Shown: one piece after another, positions 18,304 through 25,633 of the stretch
How the letters are laid out: the number at the start of each line of letters is the position of its first letter
Position numbering within the stretch: position 1 is the first letter of the stretch
Source: Nocardia sp. CC227C
GTDB taxonomy: Bacteria; Actinomycetota; Actinomycetes; Mycobacteriales; Mycobacteriaceae
Assembly (NCBI RefSeq): GCF_030767025.1
Contig: NZ_JASITE010000006.1
Coordinates: 186,001-250,000 of the forward strand
Direction of reading: 5' to 3'
DNA length: 64,000 bases
Position numbers and translations under genes: made by a program
Notes under the pieces: generated by a model
What the model was told of the DNA's origin: nothing
Database searches by the model: none
The model's input: the letters and a program-made list of their open reading frames with translations, nothing else

Positions 18304-19518
18304 CTACTCGGTGGTGCCGAGAACTCCCGCGGAACGCAATTTCCCGAGTTCGCCGTCGGTGAGACCGAGGACTTCGGCGAACACCTGATCGGTGTCGGCA
18401 CCGAGTGCCGCGGCCGGGCGCACCGGTCCGTACTCGCTGTCCTCACGAATAGGGCTGTGTGCCGAGATGACCGGCCCGATACCGGGCTGGTCGACTTCGG
18501 TCAGCACCCGGCTGCCGATACCCGCCTCGAAATCGGCCACCACATCGCTCATCTGGCGGTAGCGGCTCCACAACACACCGGCTTCGGTGAGCGCCGTACC
18601 CACGGTATCGAGCGGCAGCCCGGCGAACCACGGCCGCATCACCGCGGCGATCGTCTCCCGGTGGATGTACCTGTGCGCTTCGTCGGCGAAGTCCACACCC
18701 AGGGTCTGTTCGAGCGAGGCGATCACTTTTGCCGTACCCGTCGCCGTGCACAACGCCTGCCACTGACGCGACGTGAGCGCGACGACCATGACGCGCCCCT
18801 CGTCGGCGGTGACGAAGTCGGCGCCGAACGAGCCGTACATGTAGTTGCCGTGGCGCGGGCGGTCGCCGCGTTCCCGAACCTCGCTGAGCCACCCCAGATT
18901 CGCGACACCGGCCAGGGCGACATCGGCCAGCGCGATCTGCAGGTGCGCGCCCTCGCCGGACCGTTCCCGGCGGTGCACGGCGGCGAGCAGCGCGGTGGTC
19001 GCGGTCATCCCCGCGACCAGGTCCCACGCGGGCAGCACATGATTCACCGGGGTGCGCGAATCGGCGGGCCCGGTGAGGTCGGTGACGCCGACCTCGGTGT
19101 TGACCGTGTAGTCCACCGCGGGCCCGCCACCGGCCTGACCGCCGATGTGCACTTTGATCACATCGGCACGCCGATCCGCGAGTGCCTCGTAGGAGAACCA
19201 CGGCCGCCCCACCGCGTTGTCGACGACGATCCCCGCGTCCTTGCCCGGCGCGGTCGCCAGTGCCAGCACCAGTTCCCGGCCCCGCTCGCTGCGCACGTCC
19301 ACGGCGATCGACCGCTTACCTCGGTTGAGCGAATTCCAGTACAGGCTTTCGCCGTTGTGCTGGGCGACCGGCCACCGGCGGTAGTCGGGCCCGCCACCCA
19401 GCGGGTCGACCCGGATGACCTGCGCGCCGAGTTGGGCGAGGGTCATCCCCGCGGACGGTCCCGCCACGAAGCTGGCGAACTCGACGACCCGCAGGCCCGC
19501 GAGGGGCTGCCCGCTCAC
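18304..19518 (-). CDS. mct: CaiB/BaiF family, probable 2-methylfumaryl-CoA isomerase (mesaconyl-CoA C1-C4 CoA transferase)
   Basis: A 404-residue CaiB/BaiF protein. Segments matching what I recall of Chloroflexus Mct are GMTLAQLGAQVIRVDPLGGG, PDYRRWPVAQ, LNRGKRSIAVD, VDYTVNTEVG, NHVLPAWDLVAGM (catalytic-type Asp) and RPRHGNYMYGSFGADF. Mct shifts CoA within mesaconyl-CoA from the C1 to the C4 carboxyl, feeding Meh hydratase and citramalyl-CoA lyase, both represented at 1-2296. GTG start 19518 overlaps the stop of a 15-codon reading frame that carries the strong ribosome site. Recognition is by recalled motif similarity, not by alignment. Confidence 0.72.
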   Translation of the reverse strand: MSGQPLAGLRVVEFASFVAGPSAGMTLAQLGAQVIRVDPLGGGPDYRRWPVAQHNGESLYWNSLNRGKRSIAVDVRSERGRELVLALATAPGKDAGIVVDNAVGRPWFSYEALADRRADVIKVHIGGQAGGGPAVDYTVNTEVGVTDLTGPADSRTPVNHVLPAWDLVAGMTATTALLAAVHRRERSGEGAHLQIALADVALAGVANLGWLSEVRERGDRPRHGNYMYGSFGADFVTADEGRVMVVALTSRQWQALCTATGTAKVIASLEQTLGVDFADEAHRYIHRETIAAVMRPWFAGLPLDTVGTALTEAGVLWSRYRQMSDVVADFEAGIGSRVLTEVDQPGIGPVISAHSPIREDSEYGPVRPAAALGADTDQVFAEVLGLTDGELGKLRSAGVLGTTE

Positions 19519-19562
19519 GCGCGCACCACCAGGGAAAGGTCGACATGGCCTGGCATCTGCAT
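19515..19562 (-). CDS. 15-codon upstream reading frame (possible leader peptide)
   Basis: ATG at 19562 is preceded by the strong ribosome site AAGGAG and encodes MQMPGHVDLSLVVRA, ending in a TGA that overlaps the GTG start of the Mct-like gene (GTGA). Translation of the downstream gene would then depend on coupling. It could be a regulatory leader, a chance frame, or the true N-terminus of the Mct-like gene displaced by an indel. Confidence 0.4.
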   Translation of the reverse strand: MQMPGHVDLSLVVRA

Positions 19563-19604
19563 CGCGCTACTCCTTCGTCCGCGGCGGACCGCACTCCTTC
19601 TTTG

Positions 19605-19617
19605 AAATATAATATAT
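19605..19617 (-). promoter_or_regulatory. AT-rich promoter/operator element
   Basis: AAATATAATATAT on the top strand, about 43 bases upstream of the 15-codon leader of the Mct-like gene, contains TATAAT/ATTATA in both orientations. Confidence 0.5.
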
Positions 19618-19645
19618 CTCTTAGTGCGAGGAGTTCGGACACAGC

Positions 19646-19906
19646 TCAGGGGGAGCCAGTCATCCGGCGCATGGAGACAGGGGCGCGCCAGCCGCAGGGG
19701 AGACCGCAGGTCGCTATCACCTCGTGCTGGATGGAGCCGTCGCCGAAGTGCTCGACGACTCTCGAAGCCGAGGCTGGGTAGCCGCACGCGCCGCATCGCC
19801 CGAAGTAGTCGAGGAGCTCGTGGACGGTGGTGCGGACCGGGGTCGGTGTTTCCTGCTCCGCGGAAGTGTGGGGATCGCGGTCCGAGTCCGCTGGATAATT
19901 ACGCAT
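19646..19906 (-). CDS. Small cysteine-pair protein, unknown
   Basis: An 86-residue frame with Cys38-x2-Cys41 (CGAC) and Cys67-x3-Cys71 (CGLPC), a spacing suggestive of a zinc-binding ribbon, within YFGRCGACGYPASASRVVEH. The conserved-looking cysteine pairs argue for a real gene. The ATG at 19906 sits inside the AT-rich element 19904-19915 with no ribosome site, so it is either leaderless or starts at a downstream GTG (TPVRTTVHELL). It lies upstream of the Mct-like gene on the same strand. Function unknown; compare the zinc-ribbon genes at 52514 and 59254, to which it is not obviously homologous. Confidence 0.45.
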   Translation of the reverse strand: MRNYPADSDRDPHTSAEQETPTPVRTTVHELLDYFGRCGACGYPASASRVVEHFGDGSIQHEVIATCGLPCGWRAPVSMRRMTGSP

Positions 19907-19915
19907 AATATATTA
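19904..19915. promoter_or_regulatory. AT-rich element
   Basis: CATAATATATTA overlaps the proposed start of the small cysteine-pair protein. Same core as 3561-3571 and 24287-24300. Confidence 0.45.
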
Positions 19916-19968
19916 AAGATCGTCAATGTGTGATGACCGGAGGCTGGGACCGGTTCGTTCGAAAGGGG

Positions 19969-20847
19969 TCAGTTCGGGTGGTCTGCCGGGTCCCGTCGCG
20001 GGACCGGCGCCGACCATGAGGTGAGGATGCGCAACTTCTCGTGGGAGGTCGTGCCCGGCTCGGCCGACCAGAGGACGAGCTGCTGTTCGGAATCGCCCGA
20101 CGAGCTGAAAGTGTCCCAATTCAGGGTCATCTCGCCGACATCCGGGTGGTTGAGTGTCTTCGAGCCGAACTCCTGCCGGGCCACGTTGCGCGTCGCCCAC
20201 CACTGCCGGAACTGTTCGTCGGCGATGGACAGTTCGCCGACCAGTGCCGTCAGCTGAGGGTCGGTCGGATTGGCCGCGGCATCCATGCGGAGGATGGCGA
20301 CGCACGTACGCGCGACGCTTTCCCAGTCGTCGTAGAGGGTGCGCATCGCGGGGTCGGTGAAGACCATCCGCACATAGTTGCGCTGCCGTGGCGTCATCTG
20401 ACCGAAGTCGGTGATCAAGGCAGCCGCGAGGTCGTTCCAGGCGAGGATGTCGAGGTAGCGGCCGAACACCAGGGCCGGTGTCTCGGTGAGCTGGTCGAGC
20501 AGGCGCTGAAGCTGGGGGCGCACGGATTTCTGGCCGCGCTTGACGGGGCGGCGGTCCGAGCGGCGGACGAGGTTCTCGGCGTAGTCCCGCTGGGCGTCGT
20601 CCAAGCGCAGGACGCGCACCAGCGCGTCGAGAACCGGCTCCGACGGTGCCAGACGGCCCTGCTCGATCCTCGTGTAGTAGTCATGGCTGATCGCGGCCAG
20701 GTCCGCGACCTCCTCGCGGCGCAGACCCGCCACCCGGCGAGCGGCGGCACTGTGCACGCTCAAGCCCACATCCTCGGGGCTGAGCTCGGCACGCCGTGCT
20801 TTCAGGAATCCACCCAGCTCGCGAAGGTGGGGCGCTCTCTCGGTCAT
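19969..20847 (-). CDS. XRE family regulator with MmyB-like ligand-binding domain
   Basis: A 292-residue regulator from ATG 20847. An N-terminal XRE helix-turn-helix (about 10-85) includes GLRREEVADLAAISHDYYTR and EQGRLAPSEPVLDALVRVL. The rest is the MmyB-like PAS-type domain (about 110-280) with PALVFGRYLDILAWNDLAAA, RNYVRMVF, FRQWWATRNV and LNHPDVGEMTLNWD. MmyB-like proteins are abundant in actinobacteria, often beside a dehydrogenase they control, and may sense a fatty-acyl-type ligand. Transcribed divergently from the AcoR-like activator; their shared interval has an AT-rich palindrome-like site at 20951. Confidence 0.88.
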   Translation of the reverse strand: MTERAPHLRELGGFLKARRAELSPEDVGLSVHSAAARRVAGLRREEVADLAAISHDYYTRIEQGRLAPSEPVLDALVRVLRLDDAQRDYAENLVRRSDRRPVKRGQKSVRPQLQRLLDQLTETPALVFGRYLDILAWNDLAAALITDFGQMTPRQRNYVRMVFTDPAMRTLYDDWESVARTCVAILRMDAAANPTDPQLTALVGELSIADEQFRQWWATRNVARQEFGSKTLNHPDVGEMTLNWDTFSSSGDSEQQLVLWSAEPGTTSHEKLRILTSWSAPVPRRDPADHPN

Positions 20848-20950
20848 TTCTCCACGATATGCCCGTCGATGTCGTTGTGCCTGGGACAAATCCTTCCCAC
20901 GCCGACCGGAAAATGGTCGGTATCGCGGCAAACCCCGAGGAACCAAGCAG

Positions 20951-20970
20951 ATATTGTGTATAAAATACAA
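20951..20970. promoter_or_regulatory. AT-rich imperfect palindrome in divergent interval
   Basis: The site includes TTGTGTATAAAATACAA, an imperfect palindrome ending TTGT/ACAA, between the XRE and AcoR-like genes. It shares ATATTGTG with 34252 and 40681. Confidence 0.45.
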
Positions 20971-21043
20971 GTGTGCTCGGTCACAGAGGACTGGGCGTCG
21001 ACCGCATGTTCAGGCGGCCGGGACAAGGTGGTGTTGAGTATCC

Positions 21044-22645
21044 ATGACTGTGTTGCAGGCTTACCGGGATTCGACTCGACCGGACATCGAGTCGGCGTGG
21101 GCCCGATCGCGGCTCAACGGCATTCGCGAAGACGCGATACCGCCGTTCGACCTCGCGACCAGAAGTACCGACAGCTACCTCGCGCGAGCGGCGAGCCCGG
21201 TGCTGCGCCGGGTCGCGAGCGAGCTCGAAGGAACGCCGGTCGCTGTGGTGCTGGCCGATCAGGCGGGCCGGGTGGTCAACATCCACGGTGCCGCCCGATC
21301 GATCCGGCGCGCGGTCTCCGATATCGGCATCGTGCCGGGCGTCGAACTCGGTGAGGATCGCATCGGTACCAACGCGCTCGGCACCCCGCTGGAGACCAGG
21401 CGCAGCCTGCTCGTGCGGGCCGACGAGCACTATCTGGCACTGTTCCGCGGATTCACCTGTTACGGGCATCCGATCTTCCATCCGGTCACCCGCCGTCTCG
21501 AAGGTGTGCTGGGGATCGGCGCGAAAACCAGTGCGGACCACCGGTTGTCGGCGCTGTTGGCCCGCCGCATGGTCCGCGATATCCAGGAGCGGCTCCAGCG
21601 CGACTCACCCCGCGCGCACTGCAGATTGATGAGCGCTTTCCAGGCCGCCGCGAGCCGCCGAGGTCGGGCCGTCGTCGTGATCGGTGACGGGCTGGTCCTG
21701 GCCACCCCCGCCGCGGTCGACCTGCTCGAGCCGGCCGACCACGCCGCGTTGCGTGCCTGCGCCGAAGCCGTGCCCGTCGGCGGCCAGGACAGCCGGGAAC
21801 TCGTCCTGACCTCCGGTCGTGCCGTGCGATTGGTGTGCCGGTCGATCGAGGGAGCCGACGGGGTGCTCGTCGACATCACCCAGGAGTCCGGTGTTCGACG
21901 TACCAGGGTGGCCTCGGACCGGATGCCGCTGTGGCCGCTGCTCGTGGTCGGCGAGGCGGGGACCGGCCGAACCACCGAGGCGCTCGGGCTGGTCGGCCCC
22001 GCGGCTCGCACGCTCGACGCGACCGACATCGTGCTCATCGGTGACACCGCGTGGGCGGCCCAGCTCGGCGAGACGCTCGAGGCCGACGGCCCGCCGGTGG
22101 TCATCGAGAACATCCAGCTGCTCTCCGAGCAACTCACCGCGCTGCTCGCGCAGCGCCTGCGGGAAACGTCGCGCGAAGTCGTGCTCACCTCGACGCCGGG
22201 CGAGCACCTCGACGCGGTGCACGCCGCGCTGCCCGCGCTGTGCAACGACCGCAGGGAACTGGTCCCGCTGCGCAGGCGCAGGCACGAGGTACCGGGGCTG
22301 GCCCAGCAGATGCTGGCCGAGGTCACCGGACACACCAGGACACGGTTCACCGCCGAGACGATGCGTGTCCTCGCCGCACAACCGTGGCGCGGCAATCTCG
22401 CCGAACTGCGCCGCGTCGTGGAGCTGGTGGCCAGTGCCCGATCGGCCGGTGACATCATTCCCACCGACCTGCCCGCCTCGCATCGAGGCGGCCAGGCGCC
22501 CGGCTCACCGATTCGCGAGGCCGAGCGGGAGGTCATCATGGCGGCGCTCGAGGCCGCGGGTGGCAACAAGTTGCAAGCCGCGCGGGCACTCGGCGTCAGC
22601 CGCTCGACGCTCTACAACCGGATCAGGGCACTGCGCATCACCTGA
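21044..22645 (+). CDS. AcoR-like transcriptional activator (GAF, degenerate AAA+, Fis HTH)
   Basis: A 533-residue protein with the AcoR architecture. The N-terminal segment has DIESAWARSRLNGIRED and a GAF-like sensor (about 60-170) containing LGEDRIGTNALGTPLE. A AAA+-like region (about 290-430) begins VVGEAGTGRTTEAL, where the P-loop lysine is Arg, and holds WRGNLAELRRVVE. A Fis-type HTH ends the protein (AAGGNKLQAARALGVSRSTL). The GAFTGA sigma-54 contact loop is absent, as in other actinobacterial AcoR/PrpR-like proteins, so it should act with sigma-70-type polymerase. It probably senses a small ketone, alcohol or acid. A long hairpin follows. Confidence 0.87.
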   Translation: MTVLQAYRDSTRPDIESAWARSRLNGIREDAIPPFDLATRSTDSYLARAASPVLRRVASELEGTPVAVVLADQAGRVVNIHGAARSIRRAVSDIGIVPGVELGEDRIGTNALGTPLETRRSLLVRADEHYLALFRGFTCYGHPIFHPVTRRLEGVLGIGAKTSADHRLSALLARRMVRDIQERLQRDSPRAHCRLMSAFQAAASRRGRAVVVIGDGLVLATPAAVDLLEPADHAALRACAEAVPVGGQDSRELVLTSGRAVRLVCRSIEGADGVLVDITQESGVRRTRVASDRMPLWPLLVVGEAGTGRTTEALGLVGPAARTLDATDIVLIGDTAWAAQLGETLEADGPPVVIENIQLLSEQLTALLAQRLRETSREVVLTSTPGEHLDAVHAALPALCNDRRELVPLRRRRHEVPGLAQQMLAEVTGHTRTRFTAETMRVLAAQPWRGNLAELRRVVELVASARSAGDIIPTDLPASHRGGQAPGSPIREAEREVIMAALEAAGGNKLQAARALGVSRSTLYNRIRALRIT

Positions 22646-22651
22646 GCGGCC

Positions 22652-22689
22652 GGCCGGGGCATGTCCATTTTGTTGGACATGCCCTGGCC
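22652..22689. terminator. Bidirectional terminator hairpin
   Basis: An approximately 16-bp stem (one G-T pair) with loop TTTTGT lies between the convergent AcoR-like and MmgE/PrpD genes. The inner arms read TGTCCA-N6-TGGACA. Confidence 0.75.
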
Positions 22690-22798
22690 GCTGTCCTGTC
22701 TAGAGTCGACAGCACGGCAGGCGAACAGCAGGCCGGGACGCGAAAGCCCCGCGCGTGTAGGGGGCGAGCGGAGCTTTTCGTCGACGGGGGTGGAATTC

Positions 22799-24229
22799 TC
22801 AGGAGGGGCTGTTCGGCGCGAGCAGACGCATCACGGTGCCGAAGTCGTCGACCTTGTCGACACCGAGCACGGTCTCGACCACCTGATCGATCCTGTTCTG
22901 GGACAACACTTCTTGTGCGTTGATCCGGAATTTGGCGACCAGTTCGTCGGTGGTCATTCTGGTGCTCGGGTCGGGGGAGGGGCTGCCCTTGGGGTAGGTC
23001 CGCTCCGCGACGAAAGTGGTGCCTCGGGCGTCGACCTCGACTTTGGTCGGGCGCGCGGAGGGGTGCGCGGACAGTGCCTTGAAGTAGTCCGGATGCGGCG
23101 CGAAAGCGACCTTGTCCATCAGGCCGAGCACCGAATCGCTGAACACGAGTTCGGGTGCGTGCCAGGCCCGGCTGGGGGTGACCCGGTGTGCGCCGACCGA
23201 CAGCCCGTGGGCGATGTCGAACTGCGCGTCGTGGGTCTTCTCGATGACCCGGCTCTGCCACAGCGGGTGCATCACCGCGGCCTCGCCCCAGCAGCGGATG
23301 GCATCGATCTCCTCGGGCCGGATGTCGTTGGTCTCGAGGATCTCGGTGAGCGCGTGCAGCGGTGCGTGCAGGATGCGACAGTGCGGGTAGGGCTTGTAGG
23401 ACTGTTCGGCGAGGAAGCGCCATTCGGTGCCGAGCGCGTCGGTGAGGTTCTGCGGTTCCCACCGTCGGGTGCCGATGTATTTGCGGAAGCCGACCTCGGC
23501 GTCGTCGAGGATTTCCAGGTCGCCGGTGTGGCCGAGTTCGGCCATGAAGACCGCGGTCAGGCTGGCCTGGGTCAGGGTGCCCGCGAGCAGGTACTTGAGG
23601 GTGGAGCTGGGGGCGTGCTTGATCCACGGCCGCATCGCGTTCACCGGGGCGGTGGCGGCGGCGATGCCCAGCGCGTTCGCGAGGGTCTCGGTGGACTGAC
23701 CCGCGAGCTTGCCCGCGGCCGCGGTGCCACCGAAAACGGTGACGCTGTAGCCGATCACCGGTGACAGGTCCATCGAGTCGTTCTGGACGTCGCGCAGGTA
23801 GTCCATCGACTTGTAGAAGCGGTAGGACATCTCGTGGGAGAGGGCGACGGCCGCGAGTACCTCGCGGCCGGATCGGCCCCGGCTCTCGGCCATGGCCATC
23901 GTGGTCGGCAGCACATAGGGCGAGACGTGTCCGGGCGGCAGCACCGCGTCGAAGTCGAGGGCGTTGATCAGCTCGCCGTTGGCGAAGGAGGCGCCGAAGA
24001 TCGACACCCTGTCGTCGGTGCCGATGATCGTGGCGTCGCCGTCGGTGCCGCCGGTGAGCTTGCCGTACTGGATCCCGATCTTGCCCTTGGGTTCCTCGAC
24101 GGCGCCGAGCGCGCAACCCATCGCGTCGAGCAGCAAGCGCTTGCCTTCGTCGACCGCCTCGGGAGGCAGTGTGTCGTAGTTCGCGCCGGTGGTGAACCGG
24201 GCCAGTTGCTCGACGATGGTGTCGGCCAT
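22799..24229 (-). CDS. MmgE/PrpD family protein (second copy)
   Basis: A 476-residue MmgE/PrpD protein from ATG 24229, preceded by GAGAGG. Features: DTLPPEAVDEGKRLLLDAMG, FANGELINALDFDAVLPPGH, APSSTLKYLLAGTLTQASLT and a C-terminal swap domain with DARGTTFVAERTYPKGSP. It is clearly divergent from the copy at 13802, so the two probably act on different substrates. Its promoter carries a good AT-rich element. The family covers methylcitrate dehydratase, aconitate decarboxylase and related enzymes; the substrate cannot be read here. Convergent with the AcoR-like activator. Confidence 0.85.
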   Translation of the reverse strand: MADTIVEQLARFTTGANYDTLPPEAVDEGKRLLLDAMGCALGAVEEPKGKIGIQYGKLTGGTDGDATIIGTDDRVSIFGASFANGELINALDFDAVLPPGHVSPYVLPTTMAMAESRGRSGREVLAAVALSHEMSYRFYKSMDYLRDVQNDSMDLSPVIGYSVTVFGGTAAAGKLAGQSTETLANALGIAAATAPVNAMRPWIKHAPSSTLKYLLAGTLTQASLTAVFMAELGHTGDLEILDDAEVGFRKYIGTRRWEPQNLTDALGTEWRFLAEQSYKPYPHCRILHAPLHALTEILETNDIRPEEIDAIRCWGEAAVMHPLWQSRVIEKTHDAQFDIAHGLSVGAHRVTPSRAWHAPELVFSDSVLGLMDKVAFAPHPDYFKALSAHPSARPTKVEVDARGTTFVAERTYPKGSPSPDPSTRMTTDELVAKFRINAQEVLSQNRIDQVVETVLGVDKVDDFGTVMRLLAPNSPS

Positions 24230-24286
24230 GGACTGTCCTCTCACGGGGGTGCGGGGACAACAGAACTGCCCGCACCGATCGCTACA

Positions 24287-24300
24287 CTATATATTATGTA
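24287..24300 (-). promoter_or_regulatory. AT-rich promoter/operator element
   Basis: On the coding strand TACATAATATATAG, about 57 bases before the MmgE/PrpD start; nearly the same core as 3561-3571. Confidence 0.5.
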
Positions 24301-24333
24301 AGCATTGCGAACGAGTTACCGGCAACCCCTGGC

Positions 24334-25389
24334 TCAGGGTGCGACGCTTCCACGCAGCCAGTACGCGACAGCTTCCGCTCGGTTCGCGGCCCCCAGTTTG
24401 CGCAGGATGTGGGTGATGTGGGTCTTGACCGTGGCCTCGGAGATCGCCAGGTCGCGAGCGATCTGGCGGTTCGCCCGGCCCGCCGCCAGCAATTCGACGA
24501 CTTCGAGTTCGCGCGCCGAGAGCGCGGGGCCTTCGAGGTAGCCGGGCGAGGCGGTCGCCGAACCGGTCAACCGATCGAATCCGCCGCGCAGCGCGGTCAC
24601 GCCGTCGAGCAGGCTCGCCCCCGCCAGCGCGTGGCCGAGGCCGGCGGCGAAGACCGCGAGCATCGCCCGTGCCGTCGCGTCGGCTTCGCGTCGCTGGAAG
24701 TAGTAGTCGCCGTGCACCAGGCCGACGACCGCGCCGTTCATCGTCAGCGGGGCCACGGCGTAGGAGCTGCACTTCGTCATCTCCACCAGCGGCCGGACGA
24801 CTCGCGGATTGTGCTGGACGTCGAAGACCAGTCCCGGCCGGGCCCGCTGCACGATATCGCTCTCGACCAGATTCCCGTCCAAGGTGGGTGAGGACTCCCG
24901 TCCGGCCGCCAGAATCGCGTCGGCCCAGGGCTTGTCGTCGACGACGAACATGGTGTGCAGGTGCCACCGCTGTCCTGAGGTGGTCGACACGAGCGCGCGG
25001 TCGAAGCCCATCGCGCCCATCGCTTCCGCGGCCCGGCTCAGTAGGTCGTCGACCCCGCGTGCGCCGTGGAGTCGCGCGATCGCCTGCGCGGCCATCCGCA
25101 GGTGGGTGGCCGAACCGGCGGCGTCGGCAGCGGCCAGGCGGGCCTCGAAGGCGCGAATGCGGGCCAGGAGTGCGGTCGTCCGCTGGATGTCTGCTCGGTT
25201 CGTGGTGTCGGACAGGGTTGCCACGGCCTCGTCCCACAGCCGCGCCAGCACGCGCTTGGCCGCGTCGGTGGAGTCGGTGCCGGGTGGCTGGATCCGGCGG
25301 CCGAGGATCTCCGATGCCTCGGCGGCGAGGGTGACGAGCTCGGCTTCGAGTACGGCACCGCCGCCGGGTGTCCTCATGTCGATCACCAC
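24334..25389 (-). CDS. LuxR family regulator with GAF-like sensor
   Basis: A 351-residue regulator. GTG 25389 is chosen because GAGGAG lies 7 bases upstream; an ATG four codons in is possible. The middle (about 95-270) is GAF-like with MGAMGFDRALVSTTSGQRWH, PRVVRPLVEMTKCSSYAVAP and GLVHGDYYFQ. The C-terminal LuxR HTH (about 285-345) reads LSARELEVVELLAAGRANRQ and SEATVKTHITHILRKLGAAN. It shares whole-length architecture with the LuxR protein at 56917. It is divergent from the ABC importer operon at 25630 and is its likely regulator. Confidence 0.88.
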   Translation of the reverse strand: MVIDMRTPGGGAVLEAELVTLAAEASEILGRRIQPPGTDSTDAAKRVLARLWDEAVATLSDTTNRADIQRTTALLARIRAFEARLAAADAAGSATHLRMAAQAIARLHGARGVDDLLSRAAEAMGAMGFDRALVSTTSGQRWHLHTMFVVDDKPWADAILAAGRESSPTLDGNLVESDIVQRARPGLVFDVQHNPRVVRPLVEMTKCSSYAVAPLTMNGAVVGLVHGDYYFQRREADATARAMLAVFAAGLGHALAGASLLDGVTALRGGFDRLTGSATASPGYLEGPALSARELEVVELLAAGRANRQIARDLAISEATVKTHITHILRKLGAANRAEAVAYWLRGSVAP

Positions 25390-25418
25390 GTATCAACTCC
25401 TCATACCACTTCCATACA

Positions 25419-25434
25419 GAATATGCAATATATC
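25419..25434. promoter_or_regulatory. AT-rich element in divergent interval
   Basis: GAATATGCAATATATC lies 30 bases upstream of the LuxR gene start, in the 240-base interval shared with the ABC importer operon. Confidence 0.45.
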
Positions 25435-25558
25435 TGGTGATCCGGACGGATGCGTCCGAATCGTGTCCGAATCTTGCGCGCGGCATCAACCGCTGGTCGT
25501 AGCGCCGCAACCCCTTCGATTGATCCCGCGTCGAACCACTGGTGAGCTGCACCGCTGC

Positions 25559-25570
25559 AAATTTAATATT
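25559..25570 (+). promoter_or_regulatory. AT-rich element before ABC importer operon
   Basis: AAATTTAATATT, 45 bases before the 5-codon leader frame of the importer operon; candidate -10 region. Confidence 0.4.
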
Positions 25571-25615
25571 CCGCACAGCTCGCGAAAAGTGATCTGAGTC
25601 TCAGAGGAGAAACCC

Positions 25616-25633
25616 ATGCGGGGAGCATCATGA
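25616..25633 (+). CDS. 5-codon upstream frame (possible coupling leader)
   Basis: ATG 25616 follows the good ribosome site GAGGAG and encodes MRGAS; its TGA overlaps the ATG of the permease (ATGA). It may couple or tune translation of the operon, as may the 15-codon frame at 19515. A weaker GGGGAG inside the frame could serve the permease directly. Confidence 0.3.
   Translation: MRGAS

Noticed and set aside
21044..22645. Sigma-54-dependent activator
   Set aside because: No GAFTGA loop and a degenerate P-loop; actinobacteria lack sigma-54, so the AcoR-like label is used without that mechanism.
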